Source: Cellulomonas fimi
GTDB taxonomy: Bacteria > Actinomycetota > Actinomycetes > Actinomycetales > Cellulomonadaceae
DNA length: 64,000 nucleotides
Direction of reading: 5' to 3'
Assembly (NCBI RefSeq): GCF_028583725.1
Contig: NZ_CP110680.1
Coordinates: forward strand, 4,278,001 to 4,342,000
Positions 12,201-20,869 of this stretch are shown here, piece by piece (the first letter of the stretch is position 1; the number at the start of each line of letters is the position of its first letter). Made by a program: the position numbers and the translations under genes. The notes beneath the pieces were generated by a model that searched no databases, was not told the DNA's origin, and saw only the letters and a list, made by a program, of their open reading frames with translations.

Positions 12201-12647
12201 CTCACGACCGAGCTGCGGTCCGTCGACTTCGCGGGCCCGCCCCAGACGGGCCAGGTCACGGGTGCGGTGACGACCTCCTCCCCCGACCCCGCGCCGGGCG
12301 ACGACACGGCGAGCGCACCGGTCGAGGTCCGCGCGCCGGAGCTCTCGGCGTCGCCGGGCGTCGCGCGGCCGGGCGGTGTCGTCTTCGTCGCCGGCCGGTG
12401 GTTCCCGCCCGGCGAGCCCGTCCGGCTCGGGTGGCAGCCGGGGATCATGAGTGTCCCCGGTCCGTACCCCGTACAGCCCGACGGCACGTTCCAGGCGTCC
12501 GTGCCGGTCGTCGCGGACACCATCCTCGGGCCGCGCCGGCTGGTCGGCACCGGCACGACGCCCGGGCCCGCGTTCGGGCCGGTCGAGGTCCCCGTGCTCG
12601 TCAACCCGAGCTCCGTCGCCGCGCCCGACTTCCTGTTCCGGAGGTGA
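9279..12647 (+). CDS. Exported PD40 beta-propeller protein with DUF11 domains (second of two)
   Basis: This 1122-residue paralogue of the preceding gene begins at a GTG after GGGAGGAGG. Its signal peptide is MRRALTAGLVAAVVLPSAVLAASG. PD40 repeats appear as SHPVISPDGAWLAWA, AWSPDGTRLAFA (near residue 528), TWTPDGSRLFFSRW (584), TLSPDGTRLAV (654) and AWSPDGSEVAFS (730). DUF11 domains follow from about residue 785 (SNAGPGLVDAAQVDVELP; TNLGPQSLGDVTLTT). Both paralogues end in a matching module with PGIMSxPGP, VxADTxLGPR and a final FLFR. It differs from its twin in an acidic linker near residues 60-80. It lies 4 bp before the DUF4255 gene, whose ribosome site overlaps its stop, so it is co-transcribed with the structural genes. 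Confidence 0.8.
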   Translation: MRRALTAGLVAAVVLPSAVLAASGVGPRPAALPTPLVTEPRLAYADSEQSLVSVLVSDPPEEEDPEIPEIERGPGGAGAGLGARAPVGARTVLPAFGDLDVESIDPWDAVEQDHRYDAEASVQQPGGRPAGRFETQPPTAFVSARHLPEGDVYLRYEPSEEFGSGVVRITCDAAVDSHPVISPDGAWLAWATTRDGTWSIVRASLDDLDFPDDLDWCEEVGDRAEPVTTGDFDETWPAWTSDSDRIVYSSTESDPLGDLWSVSTETLVPVRLTSGAAAETQPTVSPWGDPVATVAFSTTQFRPDGSIALVGIARDGEPASLFEGNEGEVVDVYPPGSGTTEYPNRVQGSEPTFGQVDDVAWLAWTSRELDPAGDVWVGFLDDGAVGIGVMFQEPVIARLGRAEMHPSWGSVFESDEGGTPAARLTFTDAPRLVDIHDVRADGSGDLRVLAQRTEQPPPDQPSAPSPEPLHELSPAYRPAGDALSYASENAVAPEFGDWILTQVVRTTPADVNAGVVEDYPAGPFDAEPAWSPDGTRLAFARSPDPAGNAPTLLYVADFRTSPATVTQVTQGGTGETFEDHDPTWTPDGSRLFFSRWSLTDRGTGVPASERYAVEATTIWSVAASGTTPAQPVVVSDPCAPLALCPRVLAGRSPTLSPDGTRLAVVDLGTRTPNAEGNPFVGVAPGGIGIVTLGPTAGAPVVQSAVALTGIRSDGTATPARLVVDGTDNPAWSPDGSEVAFSAHRAGQPQQRGIWAVSSADGSGLRVVTDTQGTQDEPAYRPYADLAVTLDVTPSADGSATLVVSVSNAGPGLVDAAQVDVELPPGLSTTGVPGCTVTGQQLTCPLSEPLPPGRAPVVLGVPVQGVSTTVGPITAVVTSTSPERDVTDNTASITPTVAQGVAVTLTVTPPTLWVGGLPATATFTVTNLGPQSLGDVTLTTTFPPFVTTAGSPSAPCTQASGTCTLGTLGPRDTATLTTELRSVDFAGPPQTGQVTGAVTTSSPDPAPGDDTASAPVEVRAPELSASPGVARPGGVVFVAGRWFPPGEPVRLGWQPGIMSVPGPYPVQPDGTFQASVPVVADTILGPRRLVGTGTTPGPAFGPVEVPVLVNPSSVAAPDFLFRR

Positions 12648-12651
12648 CCAC

Positions 12652-13359
12652 GTGATCGGCTCGGTCGACGAGGCGCTGCGCGCCCTGGTCCGCGAGGCCG
12701 TGGACAGCACGTCCGTCGAGGTCGTCCTCGACGCCCCGACGAAGGACTGGGCCGCGCGACGCAACGCGCCCACGGTCGACATGTACCTCTACGACCTGCG
12801 CGAGGACCTGCGCCGCCGGTCGCGCGGCTTCCTGGAGAACCGTGTGGAGGGCGCCGTCCAGACCCGGTTCCAGCCGCCGCGGCACTTCCGCCTGTCCTAC
12901 CTCGTCACCGCGTGGACGCAGCGGCCCGAGGACGAGCACCGGCTGCTCGACGCGGTGCTCGTGCACCTGCTGCGGTTCGACGCGCTCCCGGCGCGCGTGC
13001 TGGAGGAGCGGCTCGTCGCCGCGGGTGCCCGGGTGCCGCTGTTCGTCGGGCTGCCGCCGCCCGAGGACCGCGGCTTCGCCGACGTGTGGTCCGCGCTGGG
13101 CGGCGAGCTCAAGCCGTCGATCGACGTCGTCGTCGACGTGCCCGTCCTCACGCCCGTGCCCGGCGACGTCGTCGGGCCTCCCGTGCAGGCACCGCTGCAG
13201 CTCGACGTGCGCGACACGGACGGCGGCGGGTCGGACAGCGGCGTGCACCGGCACGTCCCGCCGCCGCCGTCCGGTCCGGACGGGTCCGGCTCCGGACCCG
13301 CGTCCGCTGAGGGGCGGACCGGGACGCGACCCGTCGCCCGGGCACGGAGGCGGCGGTGA
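12652..13359 (+). CDS. DUF4255 (Pvc16/Afp16-like) tube-terminating protein
   Basis: This 235-residue protein starts at GTG 12652, whose GGAGGTGA ribosome site overlaps the previous stop codon. The N-terminal 180 residues match the DUF4255 pattern: IGSVDEALRALVREAV, RNAPTVDMYLYDLREDLRRRS, then FRLSYLVTAWTQRPEDEHRLLDAVL and a late ALPARVLEE segment. In Afp and PVC particles this protein caps the distal end of the tube and sheath. The last 55 residues are a Gly/Ser/Pro-rich disordered tail. Its stop overlaps the GTG of the AAA+ gene (GTGA), the same order as pvc16-pvc15-type pairs. Confidence 0.88.
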   Translation: MIGSVDEALRALVREAVDSTSVEVVLDAPTKDWAARRNAPTVDMYLYDLREDLRRRSRGFLENRVEGAVQTRFQPPRHFRLSYLVTAWTQRPEDEHRLLDAVLVHLLRFDALPARVLEERLVAAGARVPLFVGLPPPEDRGFADVWSALGGELKPSIDVVVDVPVLTPVPGDVVGPPVQAPLQLDVRDTDGGGSDSGVHRHVPPPPSGPDGSGSGPASAEGRTGTRPVARARRRR

Positions 13360-15425
13360 GCGTCGAGGCCGGCGCCGGGCGCGCGACCGACGCGAGCACC
13401 GCGCACGTCCTCGGCCGGCTCGCCGCCGTGGAGGAGCGGGTGCGGGCGCTCGTCGCGCGTCGTCGCGTCGGTGACCCGCAGCCCGACGACCCGTTCCGCG
13501 GCCTGTACCTCAACGACGAGACCGTCGACCGGCTGCTCGCGGGCCACGGCACCGAGATGCTGTCCCCCGCGGTGGACGACCGGACGCGCGCGGCCGAGCG
13601 GGCCGCCGACGCCGCCGAGGCCGCCGGGCACGTCCTGCGGCTGCGGGCGCTCGTGCGCGCGTTCGGGCTCGACGACCTCGACGTGGAGCTGCTGCTCGTG
13701 GCGCTCGCGTGCGAGGTCGACGTGCGGTTCGAGCAGCTGTTCGGCTACCTCAACGACGACGTGACGCGGCGGCGGCCGTCCGTGTCGGTCGCGCTCGCGC
13801 TGTGCGGCGTGCCGCTCGCGTCGGCCGCCGGGCGGCACCGCGTGCAGCAGGGGCCGCTGCTGCGCGGCGGGCTGCTCGAGGTCGAGGACCTCGACCGTCC
13901 GCTGCCGGGCCGGCAGCTGCGGGTCCCGGACCGGGTCGTGGGGCACCTGCTCGGGGACGACGCGCCCGACCCGGCGCTCGCCGCCGTCCTCGTCGACGAC
14001 GAGGACGTGCCGTGGGGCGACCCCGGGCGGCTCGTCGCGGCCCTGACCGCCGGGACGCCGCTCGTCTACCTGCGCGAGCCGCCCACCGGCTCCGGCCGGG
14101 TTCTCGCGGTCCGCGCCCTGCAGGCCGCCGGCCGCGGCGCGCTGGTCGTCGACGGAGCGGCGGTCGCCGCGGCGCCCGAGCCCGAGGCCCTCGCGCGCAC
14201 CGCCGCGCGCGAGGCGCTGCTCACCGGTGCCGGGCTCGTCGTCCTCGGGACCGAGCCGCTGACCGAGCAGCCGCGCGCGTCCCGGGCGCTGCTCGCCGCG
14301 TCACCCGTGCTCGTCGTCGGGCGCACCACCTGGGACCCCGTGTGGAGCGAGTGGCCGCCGCTGCTGCTCGACGTCCCGCCGTCGACCGTCGCGGAGCGCA
14401 CGACGCTCTGGCAGCAGTCCCTCGGCCCGTCGCCCGACGCCGACGGCGTCGACACCGCCCGCACGACCGCGCCCTACCTGCTGCGCCCCGAGCAGGTCGC
14501 GCGCGCCGCCCGGGCCGCCCGGCAGCAGGCCACGCTCGACGGCGGCCTGACCGCCGAGCACGTGCGCGTCGGCGCGCGCGCCGAGAACGGCACCGCGCTC
14601 GAACGGCTCGCCCGGCGCATCGAGCCCGCCGTCGGCTGGGCCGACCTCGTGCTGCCGCCCGACGTGCTCGGGTCGTTGCAGGAGGTCGCGACCCGCGCCC
14701 GGTTCCGCGAGCAGGTGCTCGGCGACTGGCGGATGCGTCCCGGCGGCGGGCGCGGGCACGGCGTCGCGGCGCTCTTCGCCGGGGACTCCGGCACCGGCAA
14801 GACGATGTCTGCGGAGGTCGTCGCGCACGAGCTCGGGCTCGACCTGTACGTCGTGGACCTCGCGACCGTCGTCGACAAGTACATCGGCGAGACCGAGAAG
14901 AACCTGGAACGGATCTTCGCGGGCGCCGCCGGGGTCAACGCCGTCCTGCTGTTCGACGAGGCCGACGCCGTGTTCGGCCGCCGCAGCGAGGTCAAGGACG
15001 CGCACGACCGGTACGCCAACATCGAGTCCGCCTACCTGCTGCAGCGCATGGAGACGTTCGACGGGCTCGCGATCCTCGCGACCAACCTGCGCGCCAACAT
15101 CGACGAGGCGTTCGTCCGCCGCCTCGACGTCGTCGTCGACTTCCCCCTGCCCGACGCGACGCAGCGGGTCGCCCTGTGGGACGCCTCGCTCGGCCCGCGG
15201 GTGCCGCGCGCGTCCGACGTGGACCTCGAGTTCTGCGCCGACGCGTTCGAGCTCGCGGGCGGCGCGATCCGCTCTGCCGCCGTCACCGCCGCGTACCTCG
15301 CCGCGCACGACGGTGGGACGGTGGGGATGCGGCACGTCGTCGCCGCCGTCTACCGCGAGTACCGCAAGCTCGGGCGGCTCACGCTGCCCAGCGAGTTCGG
15401 CCGGTACTGGAGCCTGCTGGCCTGA
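13356..15425 (+). CDS. AAA+ ATPase of the contractile injection system (Pvc15/Afp15-like)
   Basis: This 689-residue ATPase has a winged/helical N-terminal half and a C-terminal AAA+ module. The Walker A motif GDSGTGKT is at residues 476-483 and Walker B LLFDEAD begins at residue 531. A sensor-type [19 protein letters not shown] follows, containing the arginine finger region. The N-terminal half carries a degenerate AAA-like domain without a P-loop. In Afp and PVC this ATPase is needed for particle assembly or cargo loading rather than for firing. The start GTG overlaps the DUF4255 stop by 4 nt, so translation is coupled. A 148-bp gap with the recurring palindrome separates it from the DUF4157 gene. 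Confidence 0.9.
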   Translation: MSVEAGAGRATDASTAHVLGRLAAVEERVRALVARRRVGDPQPDDPFRGLYLNDETVDRLLAGHGTEMLSPAVDDRTRAAERAADAAEAAGHVLRLRALVRAFGLDDLDVELLLVALACEVDVRFEQLFGYLNDDVTRRRPSVSVALALCGVPLASAAGRHRVQQGPLLRGGLLEVEDLDRPLPGRQLRVPDRVVGHLLGDDAPDPALAAVLVDDEDVPWGDPGRLVAALTAGTPLVYLREPPTGSGRVLAVRALQAAGRGALVVDGAAVAAAPEPEALARTAAREALLTGAGLVVLGTEPLTEQPRASRALLAASPVLVVGRTTWDPVWSEWPPLLLDVPPSTVAERTTLWQQSLGPSPDADGVDTARTTAPYLLRPEQVARAARAARQQATLDGGLTAEHVRVGARAENGTALERLARRIEPAVGWADLVLPPDVLGSLQEVATRARFREQVLGDWRMRPGGGRGHGVAALFAGDSGTGKTMSAEVVAHELGLDLYVVDLATVVDKYIGETEKNLERIFAGAAGVNAVLLFDEADAVFGRRSEVKDAHDRYANIESAYLLQRMETFDGLAILATNLRANIDEAFVRRLDVVVDFPLPDATQRVALWDASLGPRVPRASDVDLEFCADAFELAGGAIRSAAVTAAYLAAHDGGTVGMRHVVAAVYREYRKLGRLTLPSEFGRYWSLLA

Positions 15426-15455
15426 TCCGCGGCCCGGCCCGAGGCCCCGGACGGG

Positions 15456-15468
15456 TGCCCGATCGGGC
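15456..15468. promoter_or_regulatory. Copy 3 of the recurring CIS palindrome
   Basis: TGCCCGATCGGGC contains the perfect 12-bp palindrome GCCCGATCGGGC, ending 105 bp before the ATG of the DUF4157 gene. The identical 12 bp recur before the sheath gene. Confidence 0.55.
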
Positions 15469-15573
15469 GGGCCGGAGTGCCTCATGGGGTGGACCGGGCG
15501 CTCCTGTCGGGCGGCACCGGACGGTGGCAGCGTCGGGTCGGTCGAGGACGACCTGCGTCGAGAGGGGCCGACG

Positions 15574-16308
15574 ATGCACAGCCACGACCACCTGGAGGGC
15601 ACCGAGACGCTGCGGCCCAAGGCCGCCCGCGTCGACGAGCGGGACTCCGCGCCCGTCGTCGCCCGCGCGCTGTCGGAGGGCCGTCCCGACCGGCTCGACG
15701 CGAACGGGCTGGCGTACCTGCAGCGCACGGCCGGGAACGCGTCGACTGCCGGCCTCGTCGAGGAGGAGCGGTCGCCGGTGCTCGACGTCGTCGGGTCCGG
15801 GGGCGGTCGCCCGCTCGACCCGGACACGCGGTCGGACATGGAGGGCCGGCTCGGCGCCGACTTCGGCGACGTCCGCGTGCACACCGACGGTGCGGCGTCC
15901 GACTCGGCCCGGTCCGTCGGCGCGCACGCGTACACCGTGGGGTCGGACATCGTGTTCCAGCGCGACGCGTACGACCCGACGTCGACCGCGGGCCGCACGA
16001 CGCTCGCGCACGAGCTGACGCACGTCGTGCAGCAGCGCAGCGGCCCCGTCGACGGCACGCCCACCGGGAGCGGGATCAGCGTCTCCGACCCGGGCGACCG
16101 GTACGAGACCGCCGCCGCCGCGAACGCCGAGCGCGTCATGGCCGACCCCGCGCCCGCAGCCGCGGCGACGAGCGCGGACCCCGCCGGCGCCGCTGTCGTG
16201 CAGCGCGAGGAGGCCCCCGAGGAGGAGCAGGAGGAGCCCGTGCAGGGCTCGTTCGTCCAGCGGCAGGAGGCCGAGGAGGAGCTGCCCGAGGAGGAGCCCG
16301 CGGGCTGA
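15574..16308 (+). CDS. DUF4157 (eCIS core) metalloprotease-like protein
   Basis: This 244-residue protein starts at the ATG after GAGAGGGG. Residues about 80-155 are the DUF4157 domain that marks eCIS clusters: [42 protein letters not shown] and the zinc-protease motif HELTH (146-150) in [11 protein letters not shown]. An LQRTAGNA motif (49-56) precedes it and matches one in the next protein. The C-terminal 50 residues are disordered, with two VQR motifs set in runs of Glu ([23 protein letters not shown]). The family is thought to act in or with cargo loaded in the tube. Whether this copy cleaves anything is unknown. The effector-like gene follows 33 bp later. Confidence 0.88.
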   Translation: MHSHDHLEGTETLRPKAARVDERDSAPVVARALSEGRPDRLDANGLAYLQRTAGNASTAGLVEEERSPVLDVVGSGGGRPLDPDTRSDMEGRLGADFGDVRVHTDGAASDSARSVGAHAYTVGSDIVFQRDAYDPTSTAGRTTLAHELTHVVQQRSGPVDGTPTGSGISVSDPGDRYETAAAANAERVMADPAPAAAATSADPAGAAVVQREEAPEEEQEEPVQGSFVQRQEAEEELPEEEPAG

Positions 16309-16341
16309 CCGACCCGGGTCCGGGGCATCGAGGGAGGGTCC

Positions 16342-19143
16342 GTGCCGGGCCACGCTCATCCGCGCGGGGCCGAGCACGACCCGCGCGTCGACCGCCGGCC
16401 GCCCGTCGCGCGGGTCGACGCATCCCCCGGGCCGCCGGCCCTCGCCCCGTCCGCCGTCGCGTCGTCGGACCGTCCGCTCGAGCCCGTCGCCGTCGCGCCC
16501 GACACCGCGCGCGGGTCCGCCCGCGTCGCGACCCGGCCCGCGGACCTGCTGCGGTTGCAGCGGCTCGCGGGCAACGCCGCGGTCGCCGCCGCCCTGCGCC
16601 CGCCGCGCCCCGCGCCCGCGCGGATCCCCGACCCGGCCCGTCAAGCGCCGTCACCCGCCGCACGTCCGGGCCAGGGCCACGCGACGCCGACCGGCACGAC
16701 CGTCGACGCGGCCGCCGCGACGCCGACCGACACGACCGTCGACGCACCCGCCGTCACACCCGCCACCGTGCAGCGCGGCCTGCTCGACGACGTCGTCGAC
16801 GCGGCGGCGGGCGCCGCCGGAGGGGTGCGCGACGCGGCGCTCCAGACGGTCCGCGACTACGCGCGCCGCATGCCGGGGTACGAGCTCCTGTGCGTCGTCC
16901 TCGCGCGCGACCCCGTGACCGGTCAGGCCGTGCCGCGCACGGCCACGGCGATCATCGACGGGTTCCTCGGCCTCGTCCCCCGCGGCGACGCGCTGCGGCA
17001 GCAGCTGCGCGACTCGGGGGCCGTCGAACGGGCCGGGGCGTGGTTCGAGCAGGAGATCCCGCGGCTCGGGCTCACGTGGGAGACGATCCGCGGGCTGTTC
17101 AGCCGCGCCTGGGACGCGCTCTCCGTCACCGACCTGCTCGACCCCGCGGGTGCGTGGGCGCGGCTGTCGACGATCTTCGGCCCGCCGCTCGCGCGCCTCC
17201 GCGACTTCGCGACCGGTGCCGTCACCCAGGTCGCCGAGTTCGTGTTCGAGGGCGCGATGACCGCCGCGGGCGGGGCGGGCGCCCAGGTGATGGGCATCGT
17301 CCGCCGGGCCGGCGACGTGTTCCAGACGATCCTGCGTGACCCCGTCGGGTTCGCCGGCAACCTCGTCGCCGCCGTCCGCGGGGGCCTCGGCCAGTTCATG
17401 ACGAACATCGGGCGGCACCTGCGCACCGGGTTGATCGGGTGGCTCACCGGTGCGCTCGGCGGGCTCGTCCGGATCCCCGCGAGGTTCGACCTGAGCGGCG
17501 TCCTCGGCATGGCCCTGGAGCTCCTCGGCCTCACCTGGGCCAACGTCCGCGGGCGGATCGTCGGCGTCGTCGGCGAGCGGGCCATGAACGGCATCGAGCA
17601 GACCGTCGAGGTCGTCGGCGAGGTCCGCGAGCGCGGCCTGTCCGCGCTGACCAGCCGCATCGCGCAGTTCACGTCGGGCCTCGTCGAGACCGTCGTCGGC
17701 GGCATCCGGGACTGGGTCGCGAACAGCGTCGTCGGCGCCGCGATCACCAAGCTGATCTCGATGTTCAACCCCGCCGGGGCCGTCATCCAGGCGATCATCG
17801 CCGTCTACAACACCGTGCAGTTATTCATCGAGCGCGCGCAGCAGCTCGGTGCCCTCGCGAACGCGGTGTTCGACTCGATCTCCGCGATCGCGTCCGGCTC
17901 GCTCGGCAGCGCGATGACCGCCGTCGAGAACGCCCTGGGCCGCACCGTCCCCGTCGTCCTCGGCTTCCTCTCGCGTCTCATCGGCCTCGGCGACATCGCC
18001 GCGCCGGTGCGGAACATCATCCAGCGGGTCCGCACCGTCATCGACGGCGCGCTCGACCGCGTCGTCGGCTGGATCGCCGGCCTCGCCCGCCGTGTCGGCG
18101 GCGCGGTCCGCGGCGTCACGTCCCGCGTGGGCGGCGCGATCCGCGGCGCGACGGCCCGTGCGGGTGCGGCGGCGCGGGCCGTCGGGGAGCGGCTGGGGAT
18201 CGTCCGCCGCCGCATCTCGATCGCCGGTGAGGACCACACCCTGATCGCAGATCCCCAGACGGGCCACATCTCGATGGCGAGCGTGCAGGAACGGCTGTCC
18301 GCGAAGGTCGAACGGCGCAGGGAGGCGCTCCTGCGCGAGCCGGAGACCCCGGAACGCCCGCGCGCGGTCGTCGTCCAGGAGGCGGACCGACTGCTCGCGG
18401 CCGTCCGGCAGGCCGAGGCGGCGATCGCGGCTCGGCGGCAGGGAGCCGACGCGACCGCGAGCGCCCGGCTCGACCAGCTCGCGTCGGTCGTCGTCGGCCT
18501 GTTCACGCGGTTCTCGTGGGCGGGTGCGACGCGGCCCGGTGACCGTGGCAACGCCCCTGCTGGGCTGGGCGCGGTCGTCCGCTACTCGGCGAAGGGCTCC
18601 CAGGTCACGGACCAGACCCGGGGCCTGTTCGAGGGCGAGCACGTCATCCCCTCGAAGACGATCTCCTACCTCTTCGTCAACACCGGCCTGCCCCCGATGA
18701 CGGAGAGCGAGTACCGGGAGCAGCACGTCGTCCTCATCTACCGGTCCGCGGCGAGCCTCAAGACGCACGAAGGGTCGGGGACGCTCGACGAGGACTCGTA
18801 CGTCATCCGTCAGCTACGGCAGCTCTCGACGGTCGGCAGCAGACGGCTCGAAGGGTCGAGCAGGAAGGCGCAGGAGACGCGCGAGCGCTTCGAGGGTGAC
18901 GAGGAGGGCTACCGGCGGTTCGTCGAACGGGAGGCGAACAAGGCGCCGGAACGTCAGCGCCGGTTCGCGGAGCTGCTGCCGTACATCCTCGCGCCGCGCG
19001 TGCGGCTCACGGCGCGGGCGGTCGCCGACGACCACGCAGCGAAGGGCTACACCCACCCGGTGCACCCCGGACCCGCGGAGATCACCGACGCCGCCACCCG
19101 GCAGGTCCACGACATCGTCGCGATCTGGCTCCGGCGGATCTGA
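16342..19143 (+). CDS. Large eCIS-associated effector-like protein with a C-terminal HNH-like candidate toxin domain
   Basis: This 933-residue protein begins at GTG after AGGGAGGG. Residues 1-150 are disordered and hold LQRLAGNAAV (72-81), the motif shared with the DUF4157 protein, and one ATVQRG. Residues about 150-630 are amphipathic helices rich in Gly and Val (RDPVGFAGNLVAAVRGGLGQ; WLTGALGGLV; FDLSGVLGMALELLGLT), the long middle region common in eCIS effector proteins. A short HTLIADPQTGHISMAS segment then leads to a charged linker. The last 200 residues are unlike the rest: GLFEGEHVIPSKTISYLF (around 763-780), then EQHVVLIYR and KTHEGSGTLDEDSY. GEHVIP resembles the first His motif of HNH/endonuclease VII folds, but a full set of catalytic residues cannot be assigned. 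No immunity gene adjoins it. Leu494 is encoded by TTA (17821-17823), a rare codon in this genome. Confidence 0.65.
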   Translation: MPGHAHPRGAEHDPRVDRRPPVARVDASPGPPALAPSAVASSDRPLEPVAVAPDTARGSARVATRPADLLRLQRLAGNAAVAAALRPPRPAPARIPDPARQAPSPAARPGQGHATPTGTTVDAAAATPTDTTVDAPAVTPATVQRGLLDDVVDAAAGAAGGVRDAALQTVRDYARRMPGYELLCVVLARDPVTGQAVPRTATAIIDGFLGLVPRGDALRQQLRDSGAVERAGAWFEQEIPRLGLTWETIRGLFSRAWDALSVTDLLDPAGAWARLSTIFGPPLARLRDFATGAVTQVAEFVFEGAMTAAGGAGAQVMGIVRRAGDVFQTILRDPVGFAGNLVAAVRGGLGQFMTNIGRHLRTGLIGWLTGALGGLVRIPARFDLSGVLGMALELLGLTWANVRGRIVGVVGERAMNGIEQTVEVVGEVRERGLSALTSRIAQFTSGLVETVVGGIRDWVANSVVGAAITKLISMFNPAGAVIQAIIAVYNTVQLFIERAQQLGALANAVFDSISAIASGSLGSAMTAVENALGRTVPVVLGFLSRLIGLGDIAAPVRNIIQRVRTVIDGALDRVVGWIAGLARRVGGAVRGVTSRVGGAIRGATARAGAAARAVGERLGIVRRRISIAGEDHTLIADPQTGHISMASVQERLSAKVERRREALLREPETPERPRAVVVQEADRLLAAVRQAEAAIAARRQGADATASARLDQLASVVVGLFTRFSWAGATRPGDRGNAPAGLGAVVRYSAKGSQVTDQTRGLFEGEHVIPSKTISYLFVNTGLPPMTESEYREQHVVLIYRSAASLKTHEGSGTLDEDSYVIRQLRQLSTVGSRRLEGSSRKAQETRERFEGDEEGYRRFVEREANKAPERQRRFAELLPYILAPRVRLTARAVADDHAAKGYTHPVHPGPAEITDAATRQVHDIVAIWLRRI

Positions 19144-19156
19144 CGTCGCCTGCGGA

Positions 19157-19169
19157 CGCCCGATCGGGC
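19157..19169. promoter_or_regulatory. Copy 4 of the recurring CIS palindrome
   Basis: CGCCCGATCGGGC carries the same perfect 12-bp palindrome as copy 3 and ends 97 bp before the sheath ATG, inside the 123-bp gap that follows the effector-like gene. Confidence 0.55.
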
Positions 19170-19266
19170 AACACCCGTTCCCTTCCGAGCGTCCGGGCGG
19201 ACGGGACCGCCGACGGGTCCCGTCCCAGGCTGGGACACACGACTCCCTGTGCCCGAAGGAGGGGAC

Positions 19267-20838
19267 ATGCCGACCTACCTGTCACCCGGCGTCTACGTCG
19301 AGGAGGTGGAGGCGGGCACCCGGCCCATCGAGGGGGTCGGGACGTCCGTCGCCGCGTTCGTCGGCCTGGCGGCGAAGGGACCGTTCAACACGCCGACGCT
19401 CGTCTCGAACTGGACCCAGTACGCCGAGACGTTCGGCGACTTCCTGCCGAACTCGTACCTCGCACACTCCGTGTACGGGTACTTCCTCAACGGCGGCTCG
19501 AACGCGTACATCGTGCGGATCGGCACCGACGGTGCCGCCGACGACGCGGACGCCCAGCCGCGGACCCGCACGTCGCCCAAGGCGCTGCCGGCGGTGCCGC
19601 AGGCGGTGCTCGGCGCGTACCGGGTGTCCGCCGCGGACAAGGCGCCGAAGACGAAGAAGCTGAGCGTCGAGGTCGCGGAGCCGGGCGGCGAGAACCCGCC
19701 CGACGACCACTTCAAGCTGGTGGTCCTGGTCGACGGCAAGGCGACCGAGACGTACGACAACGTCACGACGAAGCGTGGCGACGACAACGTCGCGACGAAG
19801 GTCAACACGCAGTCGAAGCTCATCACGATCGAGGAGCTCGCGAGCGGCAGCGCGCTCGTGAAGCCCGACAAGGGCGTCGCCGACCTGATCGAGCCGGAGC
19901 CCGAGCCCGAGCCGCCCGCGACCGGCGACCTGGGCGCGGACGACTACATCGGCGACGCGGCCGACCGCACGGGCTTCTCGGGCCTGGAGGCGATCGACGA
20001 GGTCACGATCGTCGCGGTGCCCGACCTGGTCGCGGCGCTGGAGCAGGGCGCGATCGACCTGGAGACGTTCCAGGCGGTCCAGCTCGCCGTGATCGCTCAC
20101 TGCGAGCTCATGGGCGACCGCATGGCGATCCTCGACCCGCCGCCCGGGCTCGGCCCGCAGGCGATCAAGGACTGGCGCGTCGACACCGCCGGGTACGACT
20201 CGAAGTACGCGACGCTGTACTGGCCGTACATCAAGGTGTTCGACCCCGCGTCGGGCTCGAACAAGTTCGTGCCGCCGTCGGGCCACATGGCCGGCATCTG
20301 GGCGCGCAACGACGACACCCGCGGCGTGCACAAGGCGCCCGCGAACGAGGTCGTCCGCGGCGCGATCACGCTGCAGACGCAGATCACGCGCGCCGAGCAC
20401 AACCTGCTCAACCCGGTGGGGATCAACGCGATCCGCACGTTCCCGGGCCGCGGGGTGCGCGTCTGGGGCGCCCGGACCCTGTCGTCCGACCCGGCCTGGC
20501 GGTACGTCAACGTGCGGCGGCTCTTCAACTACCTGGAGGAGTCGATCCTCATCGGCACCCAGTGGGTCGTGTTCGAGCCGAACGACGACGCCCTGTGGGC
20601 ACGGATCCGTCGCACCATCGCGGCGTTCCTGGTCAACGAGTGGCGCAAGGGCGCCCTGTTCGGGCTCAGCCCCGAGGAGGCGTTCTTCGTCCAGTGCGAC
20701 CGGGAGACCAACCCCGCCGAGGCGATCGACGCGGGTCAGGTCACCTGTCGCATCGGGGTCGCGCCGGTCAAGCCCGCCGAGTTCGTGATCTTCCAGCTGT
20801 CCCAGTTCTCCGGCGGCACGAGCCTCGTCGGCGAGTGA
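19267..20838 (+). CDS. Contractile sheath protein
   Basis: This 523-residue sheath subunit starts at the ATG after AAGGAGGGG; a GTG 18 nt earlier lies in the ribosome site and is rejected. The N-terminus PTYLSPGVYVEEVEAGTRPI and GVGTSVAAFVGLAAKGP, and the C-terminus around EWRKGALFGLSPEEAFFVQCD and PVKPAEFVIFQLSQFSGG, are the standard handshake regions of phage-like sheaths. Residues about 95-225 form a variable insertion ending in an unusual PEPEPEPP linker. Only one sheath gene is present; Afp/PVC clusters carry several. It heads the structural operon, with the tube gene 31 bp downstream. Confidence 0.95.
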   Translation: MPTYLSPGVYVEEVEAGTRPIEGVGTSVAAFVGLAAKGPFNTPTLVSNWTQYAETFGDFLPNSYLAHSVYGYFLNGGSNAYIVRIGTDGAADDADAQPRTRTSPKALPAVPQAVLGAYRVSAADKAPKTKKLSVEVAEPGGENPPDDHFKLVVLVDGKATETYDNVTTKRGDDNVATKVNTQSKLITIEELASGSALVKPDKGVADLIEPEPEPEPPATGDLGADDYIGDAADRTGFSGLEAIDEVTIVAVPDLVAALEQGAIDLETFQAVQLAVIAHCELMGDRMAILDPPPGLGPQAIKDWRVDTAGYDSKYATLYWPYIKVFDPASGSNKFVPPSGHMAGIWARNDDTRGVHKAPANEVVRGAITLQTQITRAEHNLLNPVGINAIRTFPGRGVRVWGARTLSSDPAWRYVNVRRLFNYLEESILIGTQWVVFEPNDDALWARIRRTIAAFLVNEWRKGALFGLSPEEAFFVQCDRETNPAEAIDAGQVTCRIGVAPVKPAEFVIFQLSQFSGGTSLVGE

Positions 20839-20869
20839 CCGGTCCCCACGACCAGAAGGAAGGTGAACC

